Positions 1-7,176 of a stretch of DNA of 10,234 bases are shown here, in pieces (the first letter of the stretch is position 1; each line of letters begins with the position of its first letter). The translations under genes and the position numbers were made by a program. The stretch spans positions 1 through 10,234 of the forward strand of contig WFTH01000021.1 in NCBI GenBank assembly GCA_015485595.1, in the 5' to 3' direction. This DNA comes from Candidatus Microgenomates bacterium. Its GTDB lineage: Bacteria > Patescibacteriota > Microgenomatia > UBA1400 > PJMF01. Below the pieces are notes generated by a model that had not been told where the DNA came from, ran no database searches, and saw only the letters and a list, made by a program, of their open reading frames with translations.

Positions 1-42
1 CAGGATGACAGAAACAGGTTGAGAATGACACTAGACGTTATT
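1..42. repeat. Fragment of a possible dispersed intergenic repeat at the window edge
   Basis: The 42 bases downstream of pyrG contain two related half-motifs about 20 bases apart: CAGGATGACA at 1-10 and GAGAATGACA at 21-30. This wording (AGGATGACA / GAATGACA) recalls a dispersed non-coding repeat common in intergenic regions of CPR and some other bacteria. Only one edge of it is visible, so neither its full length nor its identity can be settled. It lies just past the pyrG stop, where such repeats usually sit. No terminator hairpin with a T-run is visible in these bases. Confidence 0.3.
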
Positions 43-1764
43 TCACCCTTTGGTATTCTTAACCACTGCCTTTAGATACTCGACGAAAATAGGATGTGGT
101 TTCATTGGTCTGGATTTATACTCCGGATGAGCTTGGGTGGCCAAGAAAAACGGATGAGTTTTTTCTGGCAGCTCGATCATCTCCACAAAGAAGTCATCTG
201 GAGAGGTGCCAGAGATAATAAAGCCGTGCTTTTCCAGCACTTTACGATACTCGTTGTTAAACTCATAACGATGCCTGTGTCTTTCGGAGATTAAGTTTCT
301 AGACTTATCTTTAAAGGCATGATGCTTATCGTAGATTCTGTACGCCAGGGTGTTGGGTTTTAAAACACAGTCATAAGCGCCCAGGCGCATACTGGCGCCC
401 TCTCCTTTAATCCGCTGGTACTTTTCGCTAAAAGGAATGTCATGAATGATCGGGTGTGATGTATCTGGATCTACCTCTGTGGTGTGCGCGCCCTTTAACC
501 CCACCACGTTCCGTGCAAACTCCACAGAGGCAAGCTGCATGCCGTAACATAAGCCTAGGTAGGGCACCTTATTTTCTCTAGCGTACTGAATGGCAGAGAT
601 TTTTCCTTCTACTCCCCTGTCTCCCCAGCCAATCGGCACGATCACGCCATCCACACTTTTTAACTTCCTTAAGGCCTCTTTATCCTTTTTCTCGAGTTTT
701 TCTGCATTAATAAAAGTAATAGTTAAGTTAACATCATTGTGCCAGGAGGCGATATCTAAAGATTCAAGCAAGGACATATAAGAGTCTTTCAGCTCAAAGT
801 CGCCGGTAGCGATGTACTTGGCGATAATGCCTACATTTACCTTTTTACTTCTTTTAGACTTAATCTTTTTTACCAGTTTCTTCCAACCAGAAAGGTCACG
901 TTTTCCCTCTGGAAGATGAAGTATTTTAAGTACTTTTTTATCAAAATCTTGAGCAGCAAAGACAAGCGGGATCTCATAGACCGTCTCTAGGTCAGGATTA
1001 GAGATCACGTCTTCTTCATCCAGGTTGCAGTAGTAGGCTACCTTGCCTTTGCGCTTATCATCAATCGGCGCCTCAGCGCGACCAACAATAAAGTCTGGCT
1101 GAATACCCATGCTGTTTAGTTGGCGGACCGAAAGTTGGGTGGGTTTGGACTTAAGCTCGTTAATGTGACTTGGCTTGGGAAAGTAGGTCACGTGAACGTG
1201 AATCACGTCTTTTGGGTACCTAAGCTTCATAATCCGGTAAGCTTCATAGTAAATAACGTTCTGATACTCACCGGCGGTACCGCCAAGCTCAACTAAGACA
1301 ATGTCATTTTCTTCCCCCAGTTTTTTAATCCGTTTAATTACCTCCTCTGGGACATAAGGAATAGCATCCACGGTCACACCGTTAAACTTAAGGTTTTTGG
1401 TGTTTTCGATCACGGCTGAGTAGATTTGACCCATGGTGGTAAAGTTTTTATGACCCACCTCCGTATCCAGGAAACGTTCATAAGTGCCTAGATCTAGGTC
1501 TGCTTCTAAGCCGTCTTCACATAGAAAAACATCTCCATGCTCGATCGGGTTAATGTTGCCTGAGTCTAGATTAAGGTAGTTTTCACACTTAATGTTTGTT
1601 ACTTTATAGCCGTGGGTTTTAAGTAAAGCACCCAAAGAAGCAGCAGTAGCACCTTTACCTAAGCCGGATAAAACGCCGCCAGAAACAAAGATATACTTGG
1701 CTTGATGATCTTGGGGGGATCTAGTTTTTGACCCACGAGATCTAGCAGAAAGCAGTTTTCTCAT
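43..1764 (-). CDS. pyrG: CTP synthase (glutamine-hydrolysing), divergent type
   Basis: Makes CTP from UTP, ATP and glutamine in the cytoplasm, the last step of pyrimidine nucleotide supply. The 573-residue protein has the N-terminal amidoligase domain (about 23-300) and a class I glutaminase domain (about 308-570). Visible landmarks are the P-loop GGVLSGLGKG (29-38, K37), K59, D91 and E159 for ATP/Mg binding, SKPTQ (206-210) for UTP, and the glutaminase triad C406 (GLCYGMQ), H546 and E548 (HPEY). Several usually invariant motifs are changed. GDIES is GEYQN (165-169), KLDPY is KCENY, and the oxyanion-loop GGFGYRG is IGWGDRG (378-384). A basic extension of about 19 residues precedes the domain. 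No internal ATG occurs before M111, so the 1764 start is retained. There is no Shine-Dalgarno sequence, and a promoter sits immediately upstream. The fold and triad are secure; altered regulation is inference. Confidence 0.95.
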   Translation of the reverse strand: MRKLLSARSRGSKTRSPQDHQAKYIFVSGGVLSGLGKGATAASLGALLKTHGYKVTNIKCENYLNLDSGNINPIEHGDVFLCEDGLEADLDLGTYERFLDTEVGHKNFTTMGQIYSAVIENTKNLKFNGVTVDAIPYVPEEVIKRIKKLGEENDIVLVELGGTAGEYQNVIYYEAYRIMKLRYPKDVIHVHVTYFPKPSHINELKSKPTQLSVRQLNSMGIQPDFIVGRAEAPIDDKRKGKVAYYCNLDEEDVISNPDLETVYEIPLVFAAQDFDKKVLKILHLPEGKRDLSGWKKLVKKIKSKRSKKVNVGIIAKYIATGDFELKDSYMSLLESLDIASWHNDVNLTITFINAEKLEKKDKEALRKLKSVDGVIVPIGWGDRGVEGKISAIQYARENKVPYLGLCYGMQLASVEFARNVVGLKGAHTTEVDPDTSHPIIHDIPFSEKYQRIKGEGASMRLGAYDCVLKPNTLAYRIYDKHHAFKDKSRNLISERHRHRYEFNNEYRKVLEKHGFIISGTSPDDFFVEMIELPEKTHPFFLATQAHPEYKSRPMKPHPIFVEYLKAVVKNTKG

Positions 1765-1772
1765 GGGATCTT

Positions 1773-1801
1773 ATTTTAGCGATTTTGCAAAAAATAAACA
1801 A
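1773..1801 (-). promoter_or_regulatory. Predicted sigma70-type promoter for pyrG, near-leaderless
   Basis: On the minus strand, TTGTTT (1796-1801) and TAAAAT (1773-1778) are separated by exactly 17 bases. The -10 box ends only 8 bases before the ATG, so transcription would start within about two bases of the start codon. No Shine-Dalgarno sequence is present. The box lies in the 47-base gap after the hypothetical gene, so pyrG may be transcribed independently of dnaE. This is a pattern match only. Confidence 0.5.
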
Positions 1802-1811
1802 GAGCGAAAAG

Positions 1812-2210
1812 CTATTTAGAGGCAAGAGGCTTGTGAGTTCTGAGGTTTGAGGGGTAAGCAAGTTGACTTATTTCTCTTTCGTATCTAGCTATAATTGATG
1901 ACCATTGTTGACCAGTTCCAGCCTCTCTCAGTCGATTAACAATATGTCTAAGCTCCTCTCTTGCGTTTTTTATCTGTTCTTTGTTGTTAGGTGTTTTTTC
2001 TAAATCATGAATGAGTTCAGTGTAATATTTGATAAGACTATCTAAAAACTTCATGCAGTTATTTTCCGTTTTAATTTCTCTAACTTGATTTAAAAACTTT
2101 TTACCTTCAGGAGAGAGATCTGTCCGGTTGTTCTCTCCTCTTTCTCTAAGTTGCGCCACTAGATCGTTGTCACTTGGAAGATCGTTGTTGGGGTTATGAC
2201 TTTCTATCAT
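1812..2210 (-). CDS. Hypothetical 132-residue helical protein coupled to dnaE
   Basis: I do not recognise a family. The protein is hydrophilic and has no signal peptide or membrane segment. An Asn/Asp-rich, probably disordered start (1-30) is followed by charged, probably helical stretches (about 36-72 and 76-115) and a short basic tail. One cysteine (C52) and one tryptophan (W103) are present. Its ATG overlaps the dnaE TGA as ATGA, and no Shine-Dalgarno sequence is seen, so translation is probably coupled to dnaE termination. That overlap and the uninterrupted length are the main evidence that it is real. The gene appears more AT-rich than its neighbours. A role with the polymerase is possible from position alone, but nothing in the sequence shows one. 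Confidence 0.7.
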   Translation of the reverse strand: MIESHNPNNDLPSDNDLVAQLRERGENNRTDLSPEGKKFLNQVREIKTENNCMKFLDSLIKYYTELIHDLEKTPNNKEQIKNAREELRHIVNRLREAGTGQQWSSIIARYEREISQLAYPSNLRTHKPLASK

Positions 2211-5200
2211 TTTAATAACTCATTAATTTGTTTTTTAAGCTCCTTACTCCATTTAACTCCATACGGCAAAAGCATCTTCTCCGGTTGACCGCCGTTAGGA
2301 ATGATGATCATCACACTAGTTTCGCCTTTGTTAGCTTTAAGAAGCTCACCGAGTTTTTTAAGCGTTTTGGGCGAGGTTTTTCTGGGAATAAAGATCTCTT
2401 TTTCTGCAGAGACATTGTTTGTAGATTCAAGTTCAACTGGAAGTAAGACTTTGTCTGTTACTAGCTGAAGCTCACCTTCTCTTTCGTCCACCTTGGCTTT
2501 AAGGATAACCACTTGATCGACTTGAAGTTTATTTTTATAGACTTCATAGGTCTTGGGAAAGACCACAAAGTCTATCTTGCCGCTAGTATCTTCAAGAGTG
2601 CCAAAAGCCATCGGTTTGCCAGTTTTTTTGGTTGTCACCTCTCTTAAGCGAGCAATCACTCCCCCAAACATAAACTGATGTCCGTTATGAATTTTAGGAT
2701 CAAGCTCAGCTACAAGTTTGTTTATGTGTTTGCCAACCACTTTAAGTGCTTGAGCCATTGGATGGTCGGTTAGATAAAGCCCGAGAAGCTCTTTTTCAAA
2801 AGATAATAGTTCCGCCTTTGGATACTCGGGTACTTGGGGAAAATTGTCGGTTATATAGGTAGCTTGGGTCTCTATCGCATCAAACAAACTATCTTGACCG
2901 GGAACATCGCTTTTTAGGTTGCCAACCTTTTTACGCACCTCTTCCATAGCCTCGAGCATACTAGCACGATTGGAAAAGACATCAAAAGCACCAGCTTTGA
3001 TCAAGACCTCGACCGTGGTCTTGTTTACCTTACGACTATCAACCGAGGCTAGAAAATGAGTAAAGGACTGAAACTTACCAACCTCTTCACGTACGTTTAG
3101 GATGTTTTCGATGGCGGCTGAGCCAACGTGCTTAATGGCGGTAAGGCCAAAACGAATCGCCTTATCCTCAAGTGAGCCTGAATGCTTCTCGATGGTAAAG
3201 TCTGCCTCAGAAAGATTGATGTCAGGTGGTAAAACCTTGATTCCCATCTTACGGCATTCTTCGACTGCTTGAGCAATTTTTTCGTCGCGATTTTGACTGG
3301 TGGAGGCCGACTCGGCACTCATGAGAGCGGCCATGTACTCGACCGGGTAGTTAGCTTTTAGGTAGGCGGTCTGGTAGGCGATCATGGCGTAACTGGCCGC
3401 ATGAGCCTTGTTAAAGCCGTAGTTAGCAAAGGCCTCGATAAAGCCCCAGACTTTCTCAGCTACCTGGCGTTTATAACCTTTTTTAACCGATTGCTCGATA
3501 AAGCGTTTCTTATTTTCATCTAGAAGTTTTTTCTTTTTCTTACCGATAGCTCGCCTTAGGATGTCTGCTTCTCCCATGGTGTAACCAGCCATGGTATTAG
3601 CAATCATCAGAATCTGCTCCTGGTAAACCATGACTCCGTAGGTCTCCTCTAGGATTGGTTTAAGAGAGGGATGAGGGTACTTAACCGAGTCTGGATTGTG
3701 TTTGCCTTCAATAAACTGAGGAATCAGATCCATTGGTCCGGGTCGATAGAGGGCAACCATAGCGGTAATGTCTGAAAACTGAGATGGTTTTAGGCTTTTG
3801 GCTACTCGCCTCATGCCGGCTGATTCAAGTTGGAAGATACCCATGGTCTCACCTTTAGATAAAAGTGTAAAGGTTTTTTTATCATCCAGAGGGATTTGGT
3901 TAATGTTTATCTTTTTGCCGTAGTTTTTTTCGATTAAAGAGAGGGCAGTCTGGATGATACTTAAGTTTCTTAAGCCCAAAAAGTCAAACTTTAAAAGTCC
4001 GATAGCATCGTCCGAGACGTTTTTATCTAGCGCATACATGTCGTATTGGGTGATGGTCTTACCAGAGCGAGAGTCTTTTTGGATAGCGGTGTATTCTGGC
4101 AAAGGTTTATCGGCCACGATAATAGCAGCCGCATGAACGCTAGAGTGACGAACGTTACCTTCCACCTTGGCAGCTAGGTCGATTAGTTTGCGATACTTGG
4201 GTTGCTGGTAGTAGGTGTTAAGCTCAGGAATGTTTTTAACCGCGTCCATCAGCCTCATGCGTTTACCTGGTTGGTTAGGAATGAGCTTAGCGATTTTATC
4301 TGGTTCTTCGTAAGGCATGCCCAAAACTCGACCAATGTCGCGGACCGCTACCCTGGCCTCCATCTTTCCAAAAGTAATCACGTGGGCAACCTTGTCATCA
4401 CCGTATTTTTTGGCAACATAGTCGATTACCTCGTCTCGTCTACTATCGGCAAAGTCGATGTCTATATCTGGAGGGGTTGGTCGCTGCGGGTTTAGAAACC
4501 GTTCAAACGGCAGTTTATGATAAAGAGGATCTAGTTCGGTGATTTTTAAGACGTAAGAAACTAGACTAGCAGCGGCCGATCCTCTGCCTGGACCGACGCT
4601 GATACCACGTTTTTTAGCCCAGTTAACAAAATCTTGTGTGATTAAAAAGTAAGTGGCATAACCTTTTTGATTAATAATGTCTAACTCATACTCCAAGCGA
4701 TTTCTTATTTCTTGACTAATCGAGCCAAACCTCTCTTTAGCTCTTTTGTAGACCAGTTGAGTAAGATACTGAGCATCGGTCATTCCTTTCGGGATCTTGT
4801 AGTTTGGAAAGATTAGTTTATTATTTTTTACCTTTATATCAACTCTATTTGCAATTTCTAAAGTGTTTGCAATCGCTTCGGGATAATCGCTAAACGCCTC
4901 GATCATCTCGGCGGTAGACTTAAGATAAAGATCGGGCATGTCCATCATACTCATGCGATTTTTATCACTTAAGAGTTTTCTGGTTTGAACTGCAACAAGT
5001 GCGTCTTGCGCTTCGGCGTCATCCGGTTCTAGATAATGTACGTCGTTAGTGGCGACTAAAGGAAGATTAAACTCACGGGCGAGCTTAATCTGTTTTTGAG
5101 TGAGTTTTTCTATAAATTCATGTCCTGGGTGATGTTGCAGTTCAACGTATACATTCTCTTTACCAAAGATATCCATGTATAACCTAAGATACCGCCGCGC

Positions 5201-5671
5201 TTCTTCCCAGTTATCAGCCGTTAGTGCCTGGTTCATGTGGCTCTGGGGACAGCCGGTTAAGAGGATGAGGTCTTGGTGATACTCAGCCAGCACTTGATAG
5301 TCGATTCTGGGTTTATAAGAGAAACCTTCAAAGTTAGCAATCGAGGTGAGTTTTAGAAGATTGCGGTAGCCTTTAGCGCTGGTAGCGATCAAGGTTAGGT
5401 GCGCCTGATCCGATCCAGGTTTTATTTGTTTGTCAAAGCGTGAGTTTTTGGCTACGTAAGCTTCCAGACCAATAATCGGTTTAACTCCTGCCTTTTTGGC
5501 TTGGTTATAAAAGTGCCAGGCACCGTACATGTTTCCATGATCGGTTAAGGCTACGGCGGGTTGATTAAGCTGACTTACCTTTGTTACTAGTTTAGGTAGT
5601 TGAGACATGCCATCGAGCATGGAGTATTCCGAGTGAACATGAAGGTGGACAAACTTAGGTTGTTTTGCCAT
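2207..5671 (-). CDS. dnaE: DNA polymerase III alpha subunit, replicative polymerase
   Basis: Catalytic subunit of the replicative C-family DNA polymerase. At 1154 residues it is full length for the DnaE class, with no intein. Domains in order: PHP (about 5-230), palm/thumb/fingers (about 290-820), helix-hairpin-helix region (about 835-900), OB fold (about 995-1080) and a small C-terminal domain. GPGRGSAAAS is at 360-369. The catalytic aspartates are D404 and D406 (PDIDIDF) and D563 (KFDFLGL). QDSLF at 926-930 fits the sliding-clamp-binding consensus. The PHP domain keeps candidate metal ligands H9, H11, D20, H45, E70, H91, C141, D210 and H212, unlike the decayed E. coli domain, so 3'-5' proofreading by PHP is plausible (inference). 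The ATG lies 2 bases after the gatB stop, and the TGA overlaps the next gene. DnaE1 is favoured over PolC by domain order and length. Confidence 0.97.
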   Translation of the reverse strand: MAKQPKFVHLHVHSEYSMLDGMSQLPKLVTKVSQLNQPAVALTDHGNMYGAWHFYNQAKKAGVKPIIGLEAYVAKNSRFDKQIKPGSDQAHLTLIATSAKGYRNLLKLTSIANFEGFSYKPRIDYQVLAEYHQDLILLTGCPQSHMNQALTADNWEEARRYLRLYMDIFGKENVYVELQHHPGHEFIEKLTQKQIKLAREFNLPLVATNDVHYLEPDDAEAQDALVAVQTRKLLSDKNRMSMMDMPDLYLKSTAEMIEAFSDYPEAIANTLEIANRVDIKVKNNKLIFPNYKIPKGMTDAQYLTQLVYKRAKERFGSISQEIRNRLEYELDIINQKGYATYFLITQDFVNWAKKRGISVGPGRGSAAASLVSYVLKITELDPLYHKLPFERFLNPQRPTPPDIDIDFADSRRDEVIDYVAKKYGDDKVAHVITFGKMEARVAVRDIGRVLGMPYEEPDKIAKLIPNQPGKRMRLMDAVKNIPELNTYYQQPKYRKLIDLAAKVEGNVRHSSVHAAAIIVADKPLPEYTAIQKDSRSGKTITQYDMYALDKNVSDDAIGLLKFDFLGLRNLSIIQTALSLIEKNYGKKININQIPLDDKKTFTLLSKGETMGIFQLESAGMRRVAKSLKPSQFSDITAMVALYRPGPMDLIPQFIEGKHNPDSVKYPHPSLKPILEETYGVMVYQEQILMIANTMAGYTMGEADILRRAIGKKKKKLLDENKKRFIEQSVKKGYKRQVAEKVWGFIEAFANYGFNKAHAASYAMIAYQTAYLKANYPVEYMAALMSAESASTSQNRDEKIAQAVEECRKMGIKVLPPDINLSEADFTIEKHSGSLEDKAIRFGLTAIKHVGSAAIENILNVREEVGKFQSFTHFLASVDSRKVNKTTVEVLIKAGAFDVFSNRASMLEAMEEVRKKVGNLKSDVPGQDSLFDAIETQATYITDNFPQVPEYPKAELLSFEKELLGLYLTDHPMAQALKVVGKHINKLVAELDPKIHNGHQFMFGGVIARLREVTTKKTGKPMAFGTLEDTSGKIDFVVFPKTYEVYKNKLQVDQVVILKAKVDEREGELQLVTDKVLLPVELESTNNVSAEKEIFIPRKTSPKTLKKLGELLKANKGETSVMIIIPNGGQPEKMLLPYGVKWSKELKKQINELLK

Positions 5672-5673
5672 CT

Positions 5674-7002
5674 TTAAGATTGTAGCAGATCTTCTAAGGT
5701 CTCCTTTACTAGTCTCATATCGGCTTTAGGTGGCAGTTTAGGTCTTAACTGACCTAAAAAGAATCCAAGTAGCCTTTTCTCGCCAGCTTGGTAACGTTTA
5801 ACTTCTTCTGGGTGAGTTTGAACTAGGTCTTTTACTAGAGTATCAATCACCTGATTATCAACTACTTCTGTAGCCATCTCTTCTTGCCACTTAGCAATGA
5901 TCTTTGAACAAGGCATTTGATAGTCTAGGTCAAACTTCTTATTTACGATGGCATGAGCCACTTTTTTTACATTAAGGCCAGCTTTTTGAGCCTTACCAAA
6001 GAAGCGGTTGAGCTTAGCTACTTTATCGTTGGTGGTTAAAAGTTGGTTAATAACCGACTCTGGCAGATCGAATCTTTCTTGCCAGCGCTTTGCAACTATA
6101 TCTGGCAGAGTTGGCAGTTCCTTCTTCCAAGCCTTCACTTGATCCTCGGTTAAGACAATCGGAGGGATATCTGGATCAGGGAAGTAACGGTAGTCTTCGG
6201 CTGTTTCTTTACTACGTTGAGGGAAGGTCTCACCTTTTATGTGATCCCAGCCTCGAGTTTCTTGTTTGGGGGTAATGCCTTGGTCAAGCAGCTTGGCTTG
6301 TCTTTTAATTTCATACTCTATGGCTTGCTCTAGGTAACGGAAAGAGTTAATGTTTTTCACCTCCACTTTGTAGTTCGGCAAAGATCCATTTAAAGATAAA
6401 GAGATGTTAGCCTCAAGTCGCATCTCGCCCCGTTCCATGTTTGCTTGACTAAAACCTAAGTAGCGCACCAGTTGGCGTAGTTTGCGACCATACTCAGCTG
6501 CTTGTTTGGCCGAGGTGATCTCTGGTTCAGAGACAATCTCAACCAGAGGCACGCCAGAACGGTTAAAGTCAACCAAAGAGACCTTTTGACCATTGATAGT
6601 TTTGTGCAATAGTTTGCCGGTGTCTTCTTCTAGGTGAATGCGAGTAATGGTCACATCACCCTCGCTGGTAGTGATCTTGCCTTGGTAGCAAAACGGCAGA
6701 TCGTACTGGCTAATCTGGTAGCCTTTAGGCAAGTCGGGATAGTTATAGTGTTTGCGGTCAAACTTAGAGAAAAGATTTACTTTTGAGTTTGTGACCAGTC
6801 CCAACTTAACCGTCCACTCGATGGCGCGGCGGTTCGGTACCGGCAGGGCTCCGGGCATGCCTAAGCAAGTGGGGCAGGTGTAGCAGTTTGGTTCTAGGGC
6901 CTCAAAAGGGTCGTTTTTGCAGCCACAGAACATCTTCGAGTTGGTGGCAAGCTCTACGTGTATCTCTAGTCCGCAGATGAGTTTGTATTTACTTTTTTTC
7001 AT
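5674..7002 (-). CDS. gatB: Aspartyl/glutamyl-tRNA amidotransferase subunit B, compact form
   Basis: tRNA-binding and kinase subunit of GatCAB. It activates Glu on Glu-tRNA(Gln) (or Asp on Asp-tRNA(Asn)) with ATP before ammonia from GatA is added. Visible are GLEIHVE (11-17, with E13 and H15), a zinc-type cysteine set (C26, C28, C43, C46, plus C40), YPDLPKGYQISQ (88-99), HLEED (123-127), VPLVEIVSEPE (151-161) and EVKNINSFRY. The position that is usually aspartate in RCDANIS is glutamate here (E197, MRLEANIS). The YqeY-like tail is present (about 395-442, with YQAGEKRLLGFFLGQ). At 442 residues it is some 30 to 35 shorter than common homologues, and the deficit lies mainly in the helical linker before the tail. 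It follows a 192-base spacer after gatA and has its own Shine-Dalgarno sequence, AAGGA (7013-7017), 10 bases before the ATG. Confidence 0.96.
   Translation of the reverse strand: MKKSKYKLICGLEIHVELATNSKMFCGCKNDPFEALEPNCYTCPTCLGMPGALPVPNRRAIEWTVKLGLVTNSKVNLFSKFDRKHYNYPDLPKGYQISQYDLPFCYQGKITTSEGDVTITRIHLEEDTGKLLHKTINGQKVSLVDFNRSGVPLVEIVSEPEITSAKQAAEYGRKLRQLVRYLGFSQANMERGEMRLEANISLSLNGSLPNYKVEVKNINSFRYLEQAIEYEIKRQAKLLDQGITPKQETRGWDHIKGETFPQRSKETAEDYRYFPDPDIPPIVLTEDQVKAWKKELPTLPDIVAKRWQERFDLPESVINQLLTTNDKVAKLNRFFGKAQKAGLNVKKVAHAIVNKKFDLDYQMPCSKIIAKWQEEMATEVVDNQVIDTLVKDLVQTHPEEVKRYQAGEKRLLGFFLGQLRPKLPPKADMRLVKETLEDLLQS
5679..5687 (-). promoter_or_regulatory. Possible extended -10 box for dnaE inside the gatB 3' end
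   Basis: On the minus strand TGCTACAAT, an extended -10 form, ends 7 bases before the dnaE ATG. I see no matching -35 hexamer at 17 or 18 bases. The box overlaps the last gatB codons, so it may be a coincidence of coding sequence. Its distance to the start codon matches the near-leaderless arrangement at pyrG. Confidence 0.3.
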
Positions 7003-7012
7003 TATTTACTTT

Positions 7013-7041
7013 TCCTTAAAAACCTCAAATCTTTTTAAGCA
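7013..7041 (-). promoter_or_regulatory. gatB ribosome binding site with a weak upstream extended -10 candidate
   Basis: AAGGA on the minus strand (7013-7017) sits 10 bases from the gatB ATG and is a usable Shine-Dalgarno sequence. Upstream, TGCTTAAAA (7033-7041) could be an extended -10 box. It would start transcription near 7026 and leave a leader of about 23 bases containing the ribosome site. I find no convincing -35. The box falls in one arm of the inverted-repeat element, so the element may supply a promoter to gatB. The ribosome site is fairly sure; the promoter is speculative. Confidence 0.4.
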
Positions 7042-7173
7042 CGTTCGTCCAAGTTTATGATTAGTAATTTTAATGGTTTAAACTCACTCTTTAGCTGTCG
7101 GCTGCTTGACATGGTTGCTTTAGTTTAATTTAGGTGCCGACAGCTAAGGCTTAAAAAGCTTTGATGTTTTTAA
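7016..7173. repeat. 158-base inverted-repeat element (MITE-like or structured RNA) between gatA and gatB
   Basis: The left arm 7016-7040 and the right arm 7149-7173 are reverse complements at 23 of 25 positions. Read from the inside out, both arms contain GCTTAAAAAG, then TTTGA, then GTTTTTAA, with a single mismatch after each of the first two blocks. Both outer ends are TTAA. Inside lies a second, perfect inverted repeat (7091-7102 with 7136-7147). No open reading frame of note is enclosed. The size, terminal arms and position in a spacer that breaks an otherwise tight operon fit a miniature inverted-repeat transposable element. A structured leader or processing site in the gat mRNA is the main alternative. 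No clear target duplication other than the shared TTAA is seen. Confidence 0.55.
7091..7147. repeat. Perfect 12-base inverted repeat with 33-base loop
   Basis: TTAGCTGTCGGC at 7091-7102 is the exact reverse complement of GCCGACAGCTAA at 7136-7147. The 33 bases between them are AT-rich. The arms are more GC-rich than the surrounding spacer, so the stem would be stable in RNA from either strand. No T-run follows on either strand, so it is not a typical intrinsic terminator. The right arm lies one base from the right outer arm of the larger element, while the left arm is 50 bases from the left outer arm, giving an asymmetric nested structure. Confidence 0.75.
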
Positions 7174-7176
7174 TAA

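Noticed and set aside
94..294. Plus-strand open frame of 66 codons
   Set aside because: It lies entirely inside pyrG on the opposite strand, has no start signals and no recognisable product. The same applies to 590-781.
2228..2446. Open frames antisense to or out of frame with dnaE (2228-2446, 3097-3318, 3954-4136, 4202-4495)
   Set aside because: All are inside the well-supported dnaE gene and show no family features; they are by-products of its codon use.
2207..5671. Intein or polymerase split in dnaE
   Set aside because: The PDIDIDF, KFDFLGL and clamp-binding motifs occur in one continuous frame of normal family length, with no inserted block.
6090..6275. Plus-strand open frame of 61 codons within gatB
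   Set aside because: It is antisense to conserved GatB sequence including the QETRGWD and DYRYFPDPD motifs, which explain the open frame.
7106..7134. Plus-strand promoter from TTGACA at 7106-7111
   Set aside because: No acceptable -10 lies 16 to 18 bases downstream, and no rightward gene follows.
7091..7147. Intrinsic terminator between gatA and gatB
   Set aside because: The stem is good, but the 33-base loop is long and no T-run follows the stem on either strand.
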